NCBI RefSeq assembly: GCF_003286085.1
Contig: NW_020825411.1
Location: 186,001-250,000, forward strand
Direction: 5' to 3'
DNA: 64,000 bases
Origin: Drosophila persimilis
Taxonomy: Eukaryota > Arthropoda > Insecta > Diptera > Drosophilidae
The notes beneath the pieces were generated by a model. That model was not told the origin of the DNA and made no database searches. It saw only the letters and a list, made by a program, of their open reading frames with translations. The number at the start of each line of letters is the position of its first letter. The stretch's first letter is position 1. The translations under genes and the position numbers were made by a program. This document shows, one piece after another, positions 40,246 through 51,797 of the stretch.

Positions 40246-40923
40246 ATGCAAGTTGAAGAGATAATGACACTGAGAGTCGCAGATTTGCGAGAGAAGTTAA
40301 GAGAGCTTGCGGTGCAGACGACGGGACGAAAGCGCGATTTGCAAGATAGACTATTAATACATCACGGCTTTCCAGTTGAGGATGAAGAAGAGTCAGAGGA
40401 TGAGTCCGTAGTAACAGCAGTCGATGATACCGTAACAGTTCAACCAGGTACGCGACAGGCAGAGTATAAATCTTGGTTTACGCTAAAAGACGTGGAAGGT
40501 AGTGTGTCCCAATTTTCTGGTTCTAATAACCCCGACATCAATCAATGGATAAAGGAATTAGAAGAATGCGCAGCTACTGTTCAATCGAGTCAATTACAAT
40601 TATTCATTTATGCCAAGCAGTTGTTAGTTGGTGCAGCAAAATCTTTCGCTCGTAGTTTGCGTGATATTCGTAACTGGAATTCGTTGAAGGCAGCTCTGTT
40701 GGATGAGTTTAGTGTTAAACTGTCGTCCGTAGAAGTACATAGAATGTTGTAAAAGCGCCAGCAGAAAAAAGGAGAGTCGTTGCATGAGTTCTTGTATGCG
40801 TTAATGGAGATAGCCAAGCCAATTAAACTAGATGATGAGAGTTTAATCGAATATTTTGTGGATGGTATACCAGACGCTAGGGCAAGTAAGGTAATGCTGT
40901 ACCAAGCTAGAAACTTAAAGGAG
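40246..40923 (+). pseudogene. gag: Gag N-terminal half with SAP domain
   Basis: ATG at 40246. Residues 9-36 are a clear SAP motif (LRVADLREKLREL, then TTGRKRDLQDRL), a helix-extended-helix fold that in other proteins binds AT-rich DNA. An acidic patch (EDEEESEDESV) and a capsid-like domain follow (WIKELEECAAT, LRDIRNWNSLKAALLDEF). A TAA at 40750-40752 interrupts the frame, which then continues (KKGESLHEFLYAL) to the 412-like insertion at 40924. The SAP domain may help nuclear retention or chromatin contact; that is inference. Confidence 0.8.
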
Positions 40924-41290
40924 TGTAGTATGCTCATATTAAAGTAAAGTAAAGTATTCATTATTACGAATACCCACTGTACCGACGGTACTTAAAGAAT
41001 ACACACTGTAACACTTTGTTTCAGTGTTTACGTAACAATAAAGTCCCAGACATTCTGGGTGATCGTATTACGATTCACTCAAGAATGCCTCGAGCGACCC
41101 AAGTGCAGCGTCAGCCTGTTCCCATGACTTGACGGCACTAATATACATGCATACACACATATATCTTCCCTCGCGCTCTCGCTGCCAACAGCGCTGAGCA
41201 TATTCACACATATACATACTAACATATAAGAGATAAGAACACATAGTTCTGCCGCTCCGCTGCCGGCGTCACTGGCAGCGCAGCTCCGCG
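40924..41290 (+). repeat. 5' LTR of the 412-like element, truncated
   Basis: The first 367 bp of the LTR, ending at cagctccgcg, where the sequence jumps into the end of the protease region. The intact LTR is 486 bp. A similar ctccgcg at the other breakpoint suggests a microhomology deletion. Confidence 0.88.
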
Positions 41291-41299
41291 CTCCTCCGC

Positions 41300-41902
41300 G
41301 TCCATTTAGTTAATCAAAATTTTGCAATTCCGTGTGATGGAATAATAGGCATTGATTTCATAAAAGAATTAAACTGCCTAATAGACTTAAAACCTGCAGA
41401 GGATTGGTTAATAATACGACCAAATAATATAAAAATTAAAATTTATGTTCCAATAACATACAGTTCTGGTAACAATACAATTCTTCTACCAGCAAGATCA
41501 CAAGTTGTCAGAAAAATAGAATTAACGTCCGATATAAAAACCATATTGATCCCAAACCAGGAAATTCAACCTGGTATTTATGTAGCAAATACAATAACTT
41601 CAAAACATAATACATTTGTCCGATTGCTGAATACAACCAGTACCAACCAATTAGTACATATAAATAACATACAATATGAACCACTTTCGAATTACAAGGT
41701 AATTCAAACAACTCAAAAAATCCGAGAAAAAACTGTCATAGCTGAATTAAGCAAACATTTCCCAGTACAATTCAAGAAGCAATTAACTAAACTATGCACC
41801 AATTTTAGTGACGTATTCGGGCTTGAAACCAAATCAATCACAACAAATAATTTTTATAAACAGAAATTGAGATTGAGGGATGACGAACCTATATATATAT
41901 AA
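41300..41902 (+). pseudogene. pol: 412-like Pol: end of protease and linker to RT
   Basis: Open without an ATG from the deletion point. It contains the protease tail (GIIGIDFIKELNC) and the linker to RT (LCTNFSDVFGLETKS, DDEPIY). It ends in a TAA formed in an (AT)n run at 41890-41902; the RT frame resumes two frames away at 41905. The extra AT units are probably a slippage mutation. Confidence 0.8.
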
Positions 41903-41904
41903 AG

Positions 41905-44655
41905 AACTATCGAAGCCCGCATAGCCAAGTTGAGGAAATTAAAAAACAAGTAGGAAAATTAATCAACGACAATATTGTCGAACCATCCGTATCAGAATAC
42001 AACAGCCCACTTCTACTTGTCCCAAAGAAAGCCCTTCCGGGTTCAGAACAAAAGAAATGGCGATTAGTAATTGACTATCGTCAAATAAACAAAAAACTCC
42101 TGGCCGACAAATTTCCACTACCTAGAATTGATGACATTTTGGATCAACTAGGTAGAGCAAAGTATTTCTCATGCCTTGACTTAATGTCAGGTTTTCATCA
42201 AATCGAACTAGAAGAAAGTTCGCGAAATATAACGTCTTTTTCAACGAGCAATGGCTCATATCGCTTCACGCGACTACCATTTGGTTTAAAAATAGCGCCG
42301 AATTCATTTCAAAGAATGATGACTATAGCATTCTCTGGACTTGAAGCTTCGCAAGCCTTCCTGTATATGGACGATCTAATAGTCATGGGTTGTTCCGAAA
42401 AACATATACTTAAAAACTTAACAGATATTTTTGAGATATGTAGGAAACACAACCTAAAATTACATCCACAAAAATGTTCATTTTTTATGCATGAAGTGAC
42501 CTTTCTTGGTCATAAATGCACAGATAAAGGAATCTTGCCAGATGACAAGAAATATGACGTCATCAAAAACTATCCAGTCCCACATGATGCGGACAGCGCT
42601 AGACGATTTATTGCATTTTGCAATTATTATAGACGTTTTATTAAAAACTTCGCCGACTATTCCCGGCACATAACTAGATTATGTAAAAAGAATGTCCCCT
42701 TTCAGTGGTCAACTGAATGTCAAAATGCATTCCAATATTTAAAAGATAAACTTATGGAACCCACTCTGTTACAGTACCCAGATTTTCAGAAAGAATTTTG
42801 CATAATCACCGATGCTAGTAAACAAGCATGTGGAGCGGTTTTAACTCAAAACCATAACGGACTCCAACTCCCATTAGCATATGCATCACGTTCATTCACA
42901 AAAGGTGAAAGTAACAAAAGTACTACAGAACAGGAATTAGCAGCAATTCATTGGGCAATTACCCATTTTCGACCATATATCTATGGTAAACACTTTACAG
43001 TAAAAACGGATCACAGACCACTAACATACCTATTTTCAATGGTCAATCCTAGCTCAAAACTCACACGCATGCGGCTCGAATTAGAAGAATACGACTTTAC
43101 AGTCGAGTATCTAAAGGGTAAAGATAATCATGTAGCAGATGCGTTATCAAGAATAACCATCACAGACCTAAAAAACATACAAAATACGAATAAAGTCCTG
43201 AAAGTCACTACCAGGCAACAGAGTAGACAGAAATCCTGCGCAGGAAAAGAACAAATAGAATTGCCAAAAGCTTCAAAGCCCAACGTATATGAAGTCATCA
43301 ACAATGACGAAGTACGTAAAGTAGTGACCTTGCATGTAAATAATAATTTATGTTTTTTCAAACATGGAAAAAAAATTACTGCAAGATATGATGTTAGCGA
43401 TTTGTATACTAATGGAACCCTTGACTTAGGTCAGTTTTTACAAAGGCTTGAAACGCAAGCCGGTAAACAAAAAATCAGCCAACTCAAAGTGGCACCGTGG
43501 GAAAATATCTTTGAATACATTTCAATAGATAATTTTAAAAATATGGGCAATAAAATATTACGAACAATAAGAGTAGCGCTACTCAACCCGGTGACCCTAA
43601 TTAAAAATGAAAAAGAAAAAGAAGCAATACTGTCTACATTACATGATGATCCCATACAAGGAGGACATACAGGCATAACAAAAACCTTGGCCAAGGTCAA
43701 AAGACATTATTTTTGGAAAGGTATGACTAAAGAAATAACCAATTACATACGAAAATGTCCAAAATGCCAAAAAGCTAAAGTAACCAAGCACACAATAACT
43801 CCATTGACTATTACAGAAACACCATACATGGCTTTTGATAGGGTAATAGTGGATACGATCGGTCCACTTCCTAGATCAGAACAAGGAAATGAATATGCAG
43901 TCACCTTAATATGTGACCTGACAAAATACCTTGTCGCCATACCCATTAGAAACAAAAGTGCAAATACAGTAGCTAAAGCTATTTTTGAAAATTTTATTCT
44001 AAAGTACGGTCCAATGAAGACGTTCATTACGGACATGGGAACAGAATATAAAAATTCAATAATTGAAGACTTATGTAAAAATCTAAACATCAAAAACATA
44101 ACTTCTACTGCACATCATCACCAGACTGTAGGAACCGTGGAGCGAAGCCACAGAACATTTAACGAATTCATACGCTCATACATCTCAGCTGACAAATCAG
44201 ATTGGGATGTATGGCTGCAATACTTCGTATATTGTTTTAATACAACCCCCTCTATGGCACATGATTATTGTCCATATGAGCTAGTTTTCGGTAAGACTTC
44301 AAACTTACCAGTTCAATTTAATACTATAGATAGAATAGCACCTCTATATAACATAGATGATTACTCTAAAGAGAGTAAATATAGATTAGAAATAGCATAT
44401 AAACGAGCAAGGATTATGCTCGAGGAGCATAAAATTAAAAATAAACAGCTATATGACTTAAAGTTAAAAGATTTAAATTTAGCTGTAGGAGATAAAGTTT
44501 TATTGAAAAATGAAACAGGACATAAGCTAGATTTTAAATATATAGGACCATATAGAGTAGAAAGTATCGCAGAAAGAGATAACGTCATAATCTCCGATAA
44601 TAAAAACAAAACTCAGAAAGTACATAAGGATAGGTTAAAGATTTGCAATTATTAA
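41905..44655 (+). CDS. pol: 412-like Pol: RT, RNase H, integrase
   Basis: Open from 41905 (the listed start at 42139 is internal) to a TAA at 44653-44655, about 916 codons. RT: KWRLVIDYRQINKK, FSCLDLMSGFHQI, and the active site LYMDDLIVM. RNase H: CIITDASKQACGAVL, TTEQELAAIHWAI, VKTDHRPLTYLF. Integrase: an HHCC domain (DDPIQGGHTG to CPKCQKAK), catalytic residues in VIVDTIGPLP, ITDMGTEYKN and VGTVERSHR, and a C-terminal domain. No stop within, so the enzymes look intact, but the element lacks gag, so they could act only if expressed by frameshift or for other copies. Confidence 0.9.
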   Translation, partial: NYRSPHSQVEEIKKQVGKLINDNIVEPSVSEYNSPLLLVPKKALPGSEQKKWRLVIDYRQINKKLLADKFPLPRIDDILDQLGRAKYFSCLDLMSGFHQIELEESSRNITSFSTSNGSYRFTRLPFGLKIAPNSFQRMMTIAFSGLEASQAFLYMDDLIVMGCSEKHILKNLTDIFEICRKHNLKLHPQKCSFFMHEVTFLGHKCTDKGILPDDKKYDVIKNYPVPHDADSARRFIAFCNYYRRFIKNFADYSRHITRLCKKNVPFQWSTECQNAFQYLKDKLMEPTLLQYPDFQKEFCIITDASKQACGAVLTQNHNGLQLPLAYASRSFTKGESNKSTTEQELAAIHWAITHFRPYIYGKHFTVKTDHRPLTYLFSMVNPSSKLTRMRLELEEYDFTVEYLKGKDNHVADALSRITITDLKNIQNTNKVLKVTTRQQSRQKSCAGKEQIELPKASKPNVYEVINNDEVRKVVTLHVNNNLCFFKHGKKITARYDVSDLYTNGTLDLGQFLQRLETQAGKQKISQLKVAPWENIFEYISIDNFKNMGNKILRTIRVALLNPVTLIKNEKEKEAILSTLHDDPIQGGHTGITKTLAKVKRHYFWKGMTKEITNYIRKCPKCQKAKVTKHTITPLTITETPYMAFDRVIVDTIGPLPRSEQGNEYAVTLICDLTKYLVAIPIRNKSANTVAKAIFENFILKYGPMKTFITDMGTEYKNSIIEDLCKNLNIKNITSTAHHHQTVGTVERSHRTFNEFIRSYISADKSDWDVWLQYFVYCFNTTPSMAHDYCPYELVFGKTSNLPVQFNTIDRIAPLYNIDDYSKESKYRLEIAYKRARIMLEEHKIKNKQLYDLKLKDLNLAVGDKVLLKNETGHKLDFKYIGPYRVESIAERDNVIISDNKNKTQKVHKDRLKICNY

Positions 44656-44904
44656 TCATTTTTAGTATGACCATACATAAATATAAACCATAAAAATATA
44701 CTACTCTGCATTTATATTCAAATAACTTTTAAATTTTATCAATATTAATTAAAGTTCAATATTCTAATAATTGACTAAAAAGAAAAAAAAATATATATAT
44801 ATATAAATTGTCTTTTTAAGAATACATAACTCGTATACATATATAGTAAAACCTAAAAATAAAATAACTTCATTATATTACGTTATTTTTCAAAAGGAGG
44901 GAGA
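44656..44904 (+). other. 412-like 3' untranslated region and polypurine tract
   Basis: AT-rich, with an (AT)n run near 44793-44806. It ends in the purine tract aaaaggagggaga just before the LTR at 44905. No gene. Confidence 0.8.
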
Positions 44905-45390
44905 TGTAGTATGCTCATATTAAAGTAAAGTAAAGTATTCATTATTACGAATACCCACTGTACCGACGGTACTTAAAGAATACACACTGTAACACTTTGT
45001 TTCAGTGTTTACGTAACAATAAAGTCCCAGACATTCTGGGTGATCGTATTACGATTCACTCAAGAATGCCTCGAGCGACCCAAGTGCAGCGTCAGCCTGT
45101 TCCCATGACTTGACGGCACTAATATACATGCATACACACATATATCTTCCCTCGCGCTCTCGCTGCCAACAGCGCTGAGCATATTCACACATATACATAC
45201 TAACATATAAGAGATAAGAACACATAGTTCTGCCGCTCCGCTGCCGGCGTCACTGGCAGCGCAGCTCCGCGGCTTTTGGCTTACAAAAGCCCAAAACACA
45301 ATTGTAAAATTGAGAACATAAACGACAATAAAAGAGATCGGAGGGTTGAGCCCCAACGATCCAGAAAAACGGATTGAACATCGATTTACA
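44905..45390 (+). repeat. 3' LTR of the 412-like element, full length
   Basis: 486 bp, TGTAGTATGC to TTTACA. The first 367 bp match 40924-41290. An aataaa is present (aacgacaataaaag near 45330). Confidence 0.9.
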
Positions 45391-45391
45391 G

Positions 45392-45748
45392 GAGCTTAAA
45401 TTTCAGATCGATGTTTACCAGAAAGCTAGAGGCGGATCCAAGCCGATGAGTAAGAATTGGCCGCTGAGTAATAAAAGTGAGAGTTCGGTGAAAGGGTCGA
45501 TGGCAGAGAATTTTAGGAAATGTTTTAAGTGTGGAGACAAATCGCATTTGAGGAAAGATTGTCCCAAAAATTATTTTTGTTGTTTCAAATGTGGCCAACC
45601 AGGGCACCGTGCTGCAAGCTGTAATGTCAAGGTCGAAACCAGACAAGAAAATAGATCGAATACGAACATTATTCGAGATAAGGAAGTCGTTGATAAGCCG
45701 TCAGGTATTTTCACTCCATCAGGTTTGGAATTAAATAATATCCTTTAA
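45392..45748 (+). pseudogene. gag: SAP-element Gag C-terminal half with two zinc knuckles
   Basis: It resumes in frame right after the GGAG duplication (ELKFQIDVYQKARGG). It carries CFKCGDKSHLRKDC and CFKCGQPGHRAASC, two CCHC knuckles for RNA binding. The frame ends at a TAA at 45746-45748. After about 45840, CR1 sequence begins and the protease start is missing. Confidence 0.85.
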
Positions 45749-45839
45749 GTACGCGACAAACATTCGAGGAAAATTAGCACTAAACTTACTAAGAAACTAA
45801 GCATGCAATCAAAATACAAATACCACTACAGTTACTAAT

Positions 45840-46892
45840 TAATAGAAAGGTGTGTAAGGATTAATAATTTAATAAGAGGAAGAGAATTAGTGTTGGATAT
45901 AATATGGTAGAGGGAATTATAATCCGAATTATAATGCGGCTCAACAGATCAGGGCTGTCTATGTCACCCCTGATCAAGTTGTGCATAAATATCACACCAA
46001 GCATTTTTCTACGGTTAACTAAGGATGGGAGGTTTACTAATAGTAGTCTACTAGAGTAAGATGGGAGTCTTACACCCGCATCCCAGTTAAGGCCCCGCAG
46101 AGCAAAGAGTAAAAAGTTTTCCTGTACTGATTCTATACGGTCCTGGTGTACTTTGTACTGAGGGCACCATACACAGGAGCCGTATTCTAAGATCGGACGA
46201 ACAAGCGAGGTATAGAGAGTCTTTGTTATATAGGGGTCGTCAAATTGCTTTGACCACCTCTTTATAGACCCAAGCACGCCCATGGCCTTATTTACCATGG
46301 TAGAAATGTGTTCGGAAAACTTTAACTTGGGGTCTAACATAACACCCAGATCATCCACCAGGGTAATTCTCTCAAGAGAACCACCAAATAGGGTGTAGGG
46401 AGCCAACAAAGGGCTAGAAAGATAAAATGTCATAACTTTGCATTTCGAGGCATTAAGATGTAACAAGTTTGCACAACACCATGACTGAAAGCTATTTAGA
46501 TCGGATTGCAAGCGAGAATGAAATGAAATGTCCTTGCACTGGACACAGAGTTTAACATCATCCGCATACATAAGTACTCGAGAGTATGTTAATACTGAAG
46601 GCAAATCATTAATAAAGAGTTTGAAGAGTAAGGGGCCTAGATGGCTGCCCTGTGGTACTCCCGAAGAAACCTTTACTGGTAAAGAGAGGGAGTTTTTGAA
46701 GAGGACTCTTTGAGACCTAGAACAAAGATAGCTAGAAATCCATCTCAGGAGGTTGGGCGGAAACCCTAATAGGTCATGTTTATGTGCTAAAAGGGAATGG
46801 TTTACAGAGTCGAATGCTTTACTAAAGTCGGTGTAAATAACATCCGTCTGTAAGTTACCTTGAAAGCCTTTAATAATGAAAGAGGTAAACTC
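45840..46892 (-). mobile_element. CR1 copy 2, 3' part (RT end)
   Basis: Minus-strand homologue of 23760-24620: RT palm (SSGVPQGSHLGP), the box LMYADDVKLCVQ and the C-terminal part (ILEYGSCVWCPQYK, then GVIFMHNLIRGDID). The longest frame is 45861-46604. It is split at 46892 by the RING-Gag gypsy (TSD ACTC) and resumes at 56062. This copy keeps a longer 3' part than copy 1. The left boundary is estimated. Confidence 0.85.
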
Positions 46893-48772
46893 TATAATGT
46901 TACGGCTACGGGCTGGTTAAATCTTGTTGGCAATGCAGCCTCAGCAGGAAAGGGAATCGGGGTTAGTGCACTATACTGCGCTCTGGGCTCAGCTCTCCGG
47001 ATGGGGTCGGGGTCTTTCCTATCCCTATACTTCCTTGTTCTCGCCATATTATAAAAATTTAAGTGCACTTACACAGAATCTACTTTGATCAAAACAAAAA
47101 AAAAACAAATGTAATCAATCCCCGGTCGGCATAGATGGCAAGAAGGAATCCGGTAGTCTCGTATTTAATTTAGTGATCCTAGGTGTAGGAGATCACTAGT
47201 TCTTCTATACCCTCCCTACCTTCGGCAATGCGTGGAACGATGTTGGCATGGCCCCTAACGTAACTACCGCTGCATTATTACACTCGATGCATCATTGGCA
47301 TTATGTACTTAGACAGAATGGTTGTTATTTATTCCAAATTCATGTTAATTCAAAATAGTTATATTAATCAAGATTCAAAAGATTCATATATAACAAAAGG
47401 TTCATTAACTTAAGAATATAAAATACAATTCATAGCAAAATTCCATTTGATACGAAACTAATGATCATTACCAAATTCAAACACTTTCCTTGACGAGCTC
47501 GTTGGGCCCAATGAACTGCTTCGGTAGCTGTGGAACAATATTAATTATATAAAAATAGTAAAGAATTAAAGAATGATATTTTGGCCGACATTGCCAGAGT
47601 GAATCAAGGCTTAACATTGAGTTGATTAGGAAAGGAACTTAAGACATATGATAAAGAAATTAATTCTATAGGAAAGATATTCCTTAATATAAATGTATAT
47701 GTTTATATGATTTTACATGTAAAGTCAAATTTAATTGAAGTGCAAACACAAGAATGCAAGCAAAAGAAAAGAACAAGACAAAGCAAAGAGAATGTCGATG
47801 ATCAATTAATGCACTTTTATATGTGTGTGCATACGCACGCATATGTCCGAATTCTCTTCGAACGAAAGCTCGCTCTTGGCGTGTGAGTCATCACGCTCTC
47901 CCTTTCATTACGCTGCACCGCTGCTATACCCTGCTATTTCGCGGGTATGTTCGTACTCACGAATCGATGATCCCATGTTGTCCACGACACAGGTCACCCT
48001 AGATTCCGATTCCTGATCTTGTATTCACATCTTCTGCACAATTTTAGCTGACATAAATTTCCACTTTAATTCCTAGGCGACGTCGATTCCGCATCAAGGA
48101 TGTTGAGTGGCATCTCGCACGATACGATTAGAGGGCATTCAAAAGTCGATGCAGATCGTCCGTACAACGGAAACGCTGGTAATTCGAAGCGGCCAAAAAT
48201 AAGACACTGGAGGTTGCGTGGGGGGTTTAGGCGTGAGAGCGCCAAAGCACGGCAGACCTCCAGTGACCAAGAGATTCTGTAATAGATTCGGAATTCAGTG
48301 AATGTACCAAACCGGCTTTCCTCTATAATCACCTTCTTTTTCTCTACGTAGCACTTTGCACTATCACCACACAATATAGCTTGATCTTGCTTTTTAGTCG
48401 ATTCTCCGCCGACTTGCAGTTATGTAATTTGGTATGTATTATGTAATACAGGGACACGTGAACTTCCACTAGAGTTTGGCACTATTGGCACAGGCACAAC
48501 CGAAGTGTTTTGGGAGAAAAATGGAATTGATCCGCGTGTTCACCGTCGCTGTCGGCTTAAGCGGCATAGACGAGCTTTAACGGGACCCTTCCATCGAATT
48601 CGGTCTCGAGAGACGAAAAAGAACATTCGAGCAATTAAAGCTCCATATTCGAAGTAGCTGTTTTTAAAGCCTTGGTGTTCGAACTAATCAAGTTGGCGCG
48701 TGATTTGAATCTGCTTTATATCTGGGAAATTATTAGGGAATTTAATCTGGGTTTGCTTCACTGGCCACTACA
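46893..48772 (-). repeat. 3' LTR of the RING-Gag gypsy
   Basis: 1,880 bp; in element direction TGTAGTGG to TAACATTATA. The polypurine tract is the purine run (GGTGGTGGAGAG in element direction) at about 48773-48784. No gene in it; the frames at 47825 and 48066 recur in both LTRs and look non-coding. Confidence 0.9.
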
Positions 48773-48844
48773 CTCTCCACCACCAGATTATGTCCCGGAG
48801 TGATCGACAGGGATCGTAATCGAAAAGAAAAGAAGGACAGTGAA

Positions 48845-49390
48845 TTAGCGGGTTTGAATATCCTTTACGTGGTATACTCCCATTTTCTTTCCTTTCTCGT
48901 TCGATAATTCGTAATAAACAGGACTTAGCTTTTTCGTTACTGTTGCTGTCACAAACACCTGCGCTAATTTATGGCTGAATTGTTTAGACGCGTTGCTTTG
49001 GGAGAAATTGCGAACGTAAACCTGATCTCCGACGTTGAATTGTATGTTTCTACTCCTCAAATTGTATACCCTCGCGTTGGTTGCATGAGCCTTTGCATTG
49101 TTGACCTTTGCTGCATACCTTGCCAACTGCAGAGCATCGGGGTAATTAACTCTAGAATCATCTGATAGCAAGTTAAGTTTCCTGAGCAATTCGTAATCCT
49201 TGCCATTCAAAATCATGTTTTGCCCAAACGTAAGGAAGTAAGGAGAATATCCGGTGGTTGTATGTAGAATGGATCGAATAGCACCGTTAATCTCATTCAG
49301 TCGTTGATCCCAGGTAGTGTGATCTTTCCCCACGTACGCACGGATCGCCGCCAAAACCGATCGGTTTAAGCGCTCGCTTGCATTTCGCTA
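48845..49390 (-). pseudogene. pol: RING-Gag gypsy integrase, C-terminal part
   Basis: The minus frame starts near 49387 with the catalytic Glu neighbourhood (NASERLNRSV), then AAIRAYVGKDHTTWDQRLNE, TTGYSPYFLTFGQN and the C-terminal domain (FNVGDQVYVRNF), ending at 48845. It is in a different frame from the upstream pol because of the deletion at about 49387. Confidence 0.85.
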
Positions 49391-51797
49391 CTCCAAACGT
49401 AAAGAAAATGGAATTTTCTAAGTACTCGCAAATCTTTCCGGAAGTGAATCGTTTCAATGGGCAGAGGAAATGGAATTTTGTACAATGATCCACGATTATT
49501 AATAATCCGATATTCCCTGCCTTTGAACGAGGGTATGGACCTAACAGATCCATGTAGAGTCGTTGAAACGGTCTCTCTGATTGCATTGGCTTTCCCAATG
49601 GTGGTCGTAATACTATATTGGGACTTTTGGTCTGATTACAAATGACACAATTATTCACATACTCTCGGATTTGAACCAACATCTTGGGCCAGAACAGGTA
49701 TCTCTTAAGTTTTTCAACGGTTTTACCCATCCCGCCATGTGATGCGCTAGGAGAATCATGGGCTTGTTTGATAACACTACTGACTAGGCCAGAGGGTACC
49801 CATAATTTCCACGACTGGTGGTCAGATTCAGAATCTCCAATCGAAGCTTCGGTGCGTTTGTATACATAGCCATCTGTTATTTTTAAATCTGGAAGTTTCT
49901 CTTGGTTCTGCTGAATGCGTTCAATTAAATCAAGATATTCCAACGAAGTGAAATGCTCGGACACTAAATCGATGATCGGCCCTAGATCTATAGACTCATC
50001 TACTGACGATTCATTTTGCCTTGACAGAGTGTCAGCAATAACATTTTGTGAACCCTTCCGGTGTTCAATGCGAAAATCAAAACCCTGTAACTGTATAGCC
50101 CATCGCGCGAGCCTTCCAGACAAATCCTTTTGTCGCATCAAACACTGCAATGCTGCATGGTCGGTTATTACTAAGAATTCCTGGCCTTCTATGTAAACTC
50201 GAAATTTCTTAATTCCCTTAATAACTGCTAGACATTCTAGTTCTGTAACGGAATAATTCCGTTGAGCTTTGCATAACTTAACCGACATGTATCCAATTGG
50301 CATTTCGAAGCCTTCTTCATTCTCTTGAGCTAGGACGCACCCGAGACCAAAAGAACTAGCATCACACAATAAGATGAATATCTTAGAAAAATCAGGAGTT
50401 CTGAGGATTGGAGCTGATGTTAATCTTCGTTTCATTTCTTCAAAAGCATTGGTTGCGGTTTCATTCCATATTAAGGAAGTATTCTGTTTCTTAAGCATCT
50501 TGGTCAATGGATAGCTCACGGAGGCATAATTCTCGACGAAACGTCGATACCATCCGGATAAACCGAGAAACCGTCGTAACTGCTTTACCGTTGTTGGAAT
50601 TGGGAAGTCGTTGATTGCCTGAATCTTAAATGGATCAGTCTTGATCTGACCATCCGAAATTATGAAACCGAGATATTTAATCTCTCTCATGCAGAACTTA
50701 GATTTTCGAACGTTGATAGTGATATTCGCTTTTCTTAAGCATAGTGCGATTTCTTGCAAAAGAATCAAGTGCGAATCAAAGTCATCCGATAGAACAAGCA
50801 AGTCATCGAGATATACAAAAACTCGATTCCGTAAATGTGGCGGTATGACATGGTCCATTAATCGGCATAAGGTCTGAGGTGCATTTGTCAGACCAAATGG
50901 CATGACCTTATATTGGTACAGTGGACGATTCGGAACGGTAAACGCAGTATACGGTCGTGATGGCTCGTCCAATGGTATTTGCCAGAAAGCATGTTTCATA
51001 TCAAGACCAGTTATATACCGCGCTGGAGGTAAGCGGCTTAAGATCCCGTCAATATGTGGTAAGGGGTAAGCATCCTTCCTCGTGTATTTATTGATCTCGC
51101 GAGAGTCTAAACACAACCGAACCTTATCACCTTTTTGAACAAGAACACAATTACTACTCCAAGGACTGCAAGAAGGTTCTATGATATCGAGAGCTAACTT
51201 GTTATCTACCTCAGCAAACATAAGTTTTTCGCGCGCAGGGGAGATTGGCCAGTGTCTTTGTTTAATCGCCTTAGCATCACCTACGTCGAACGAGTGCGAA
51301 ATAATGCTGGTTCTGCCCAATCCGTCTCGTTCGTACGAAGGAAAAATTTCGACGACACCTTGCAGTCTCTCCTGCTCTTTACTAGAAAGTTTGTGTAACT
51401 TGGGTGAGCTTTCCTCATCCTCCGTGGGACCTATATCTAACTCAGAGACACTTTCGCTCATGAGTCGATCAGCAAGTTTAAATTTCCTAAAAAAGTCAAT
51501 TCCTAAGTAAACCTCTTGGGTTAAGTTTGGTATGATGAAAAAATCTATACTTTCCGTGAGACTACGATATGTAATAGTCGCTGTGAAAATGCCCTCAACC
51601 GAGCATTTGGTTCCGCTGGCTGTTTTAACCCTTCCCGAACACTTACGTGATTTCGGATGGTTAAGGAGAGCACGGGCGGCATTTTTGCCAACGCAACTAA
51701 CCGACGCTCCAGAATCTAACAAGGCGTTGTAAACCTTGTCTTCAATCAGTGATGGGTGTGTACAGACGATTATCTCCCGTACTGAATATGGAAGCAA
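49388..51797 (-). pseudogene. pol: RING-Gag gypsy Pol: protease, RT, RNase H, integrase N-terminal part
   Basis: About 800 codons of good pol; the open frame runs on to 49293. Protease active site ALLDSGASVSCVG. RT: KVRLCLDSREINKYT, ITGLDMKHAFWQI, and the active site VYLDDLLVLSDDF. RNase H: ILLCDASSFGLGCVL, then TELECLAVIKGI, VITDHAALQCL. Integrase: an HHCC domain (HGGMGK to CVICNQTK) and the first catalytic Asp (YMDLLGPYP). After FFTFGVA the second Asp and the part up to the Glu are deleted, with a frameshift. RT and RNase H look sound. Confidence 0.9.

Larger units (their letters stand above)
40924..45390 (+). mobile_element. 412/mdg1-type gypsy element, internally deleted (TSD GGAG)
   Basis: LTRs begin TGTAGTATGC at 40924 and 44905. 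The right LTR ends TTTACA at 45390. GGAG flanks both sides (40920-40923, 45391-45394), and removing the element with one GGAG restores the host gag frame. The left LTR is truncated at 41290; primer site, gag and N-terminal protease are deleted. The 367 bp shared by the two LTRs look identical by eye, so the insertion is very young. The protein sequence of pol is very close to the Drosophila 412 family. Confidence 0.92.

Noticed and set aside
48100..48374. Small ORFs repeated at 48066-48374 and 55362-55670
   Set aside because: They lie in the two LTRs of the RING-Gag gypsy, overlap on both strands, and have no recognisable domain.
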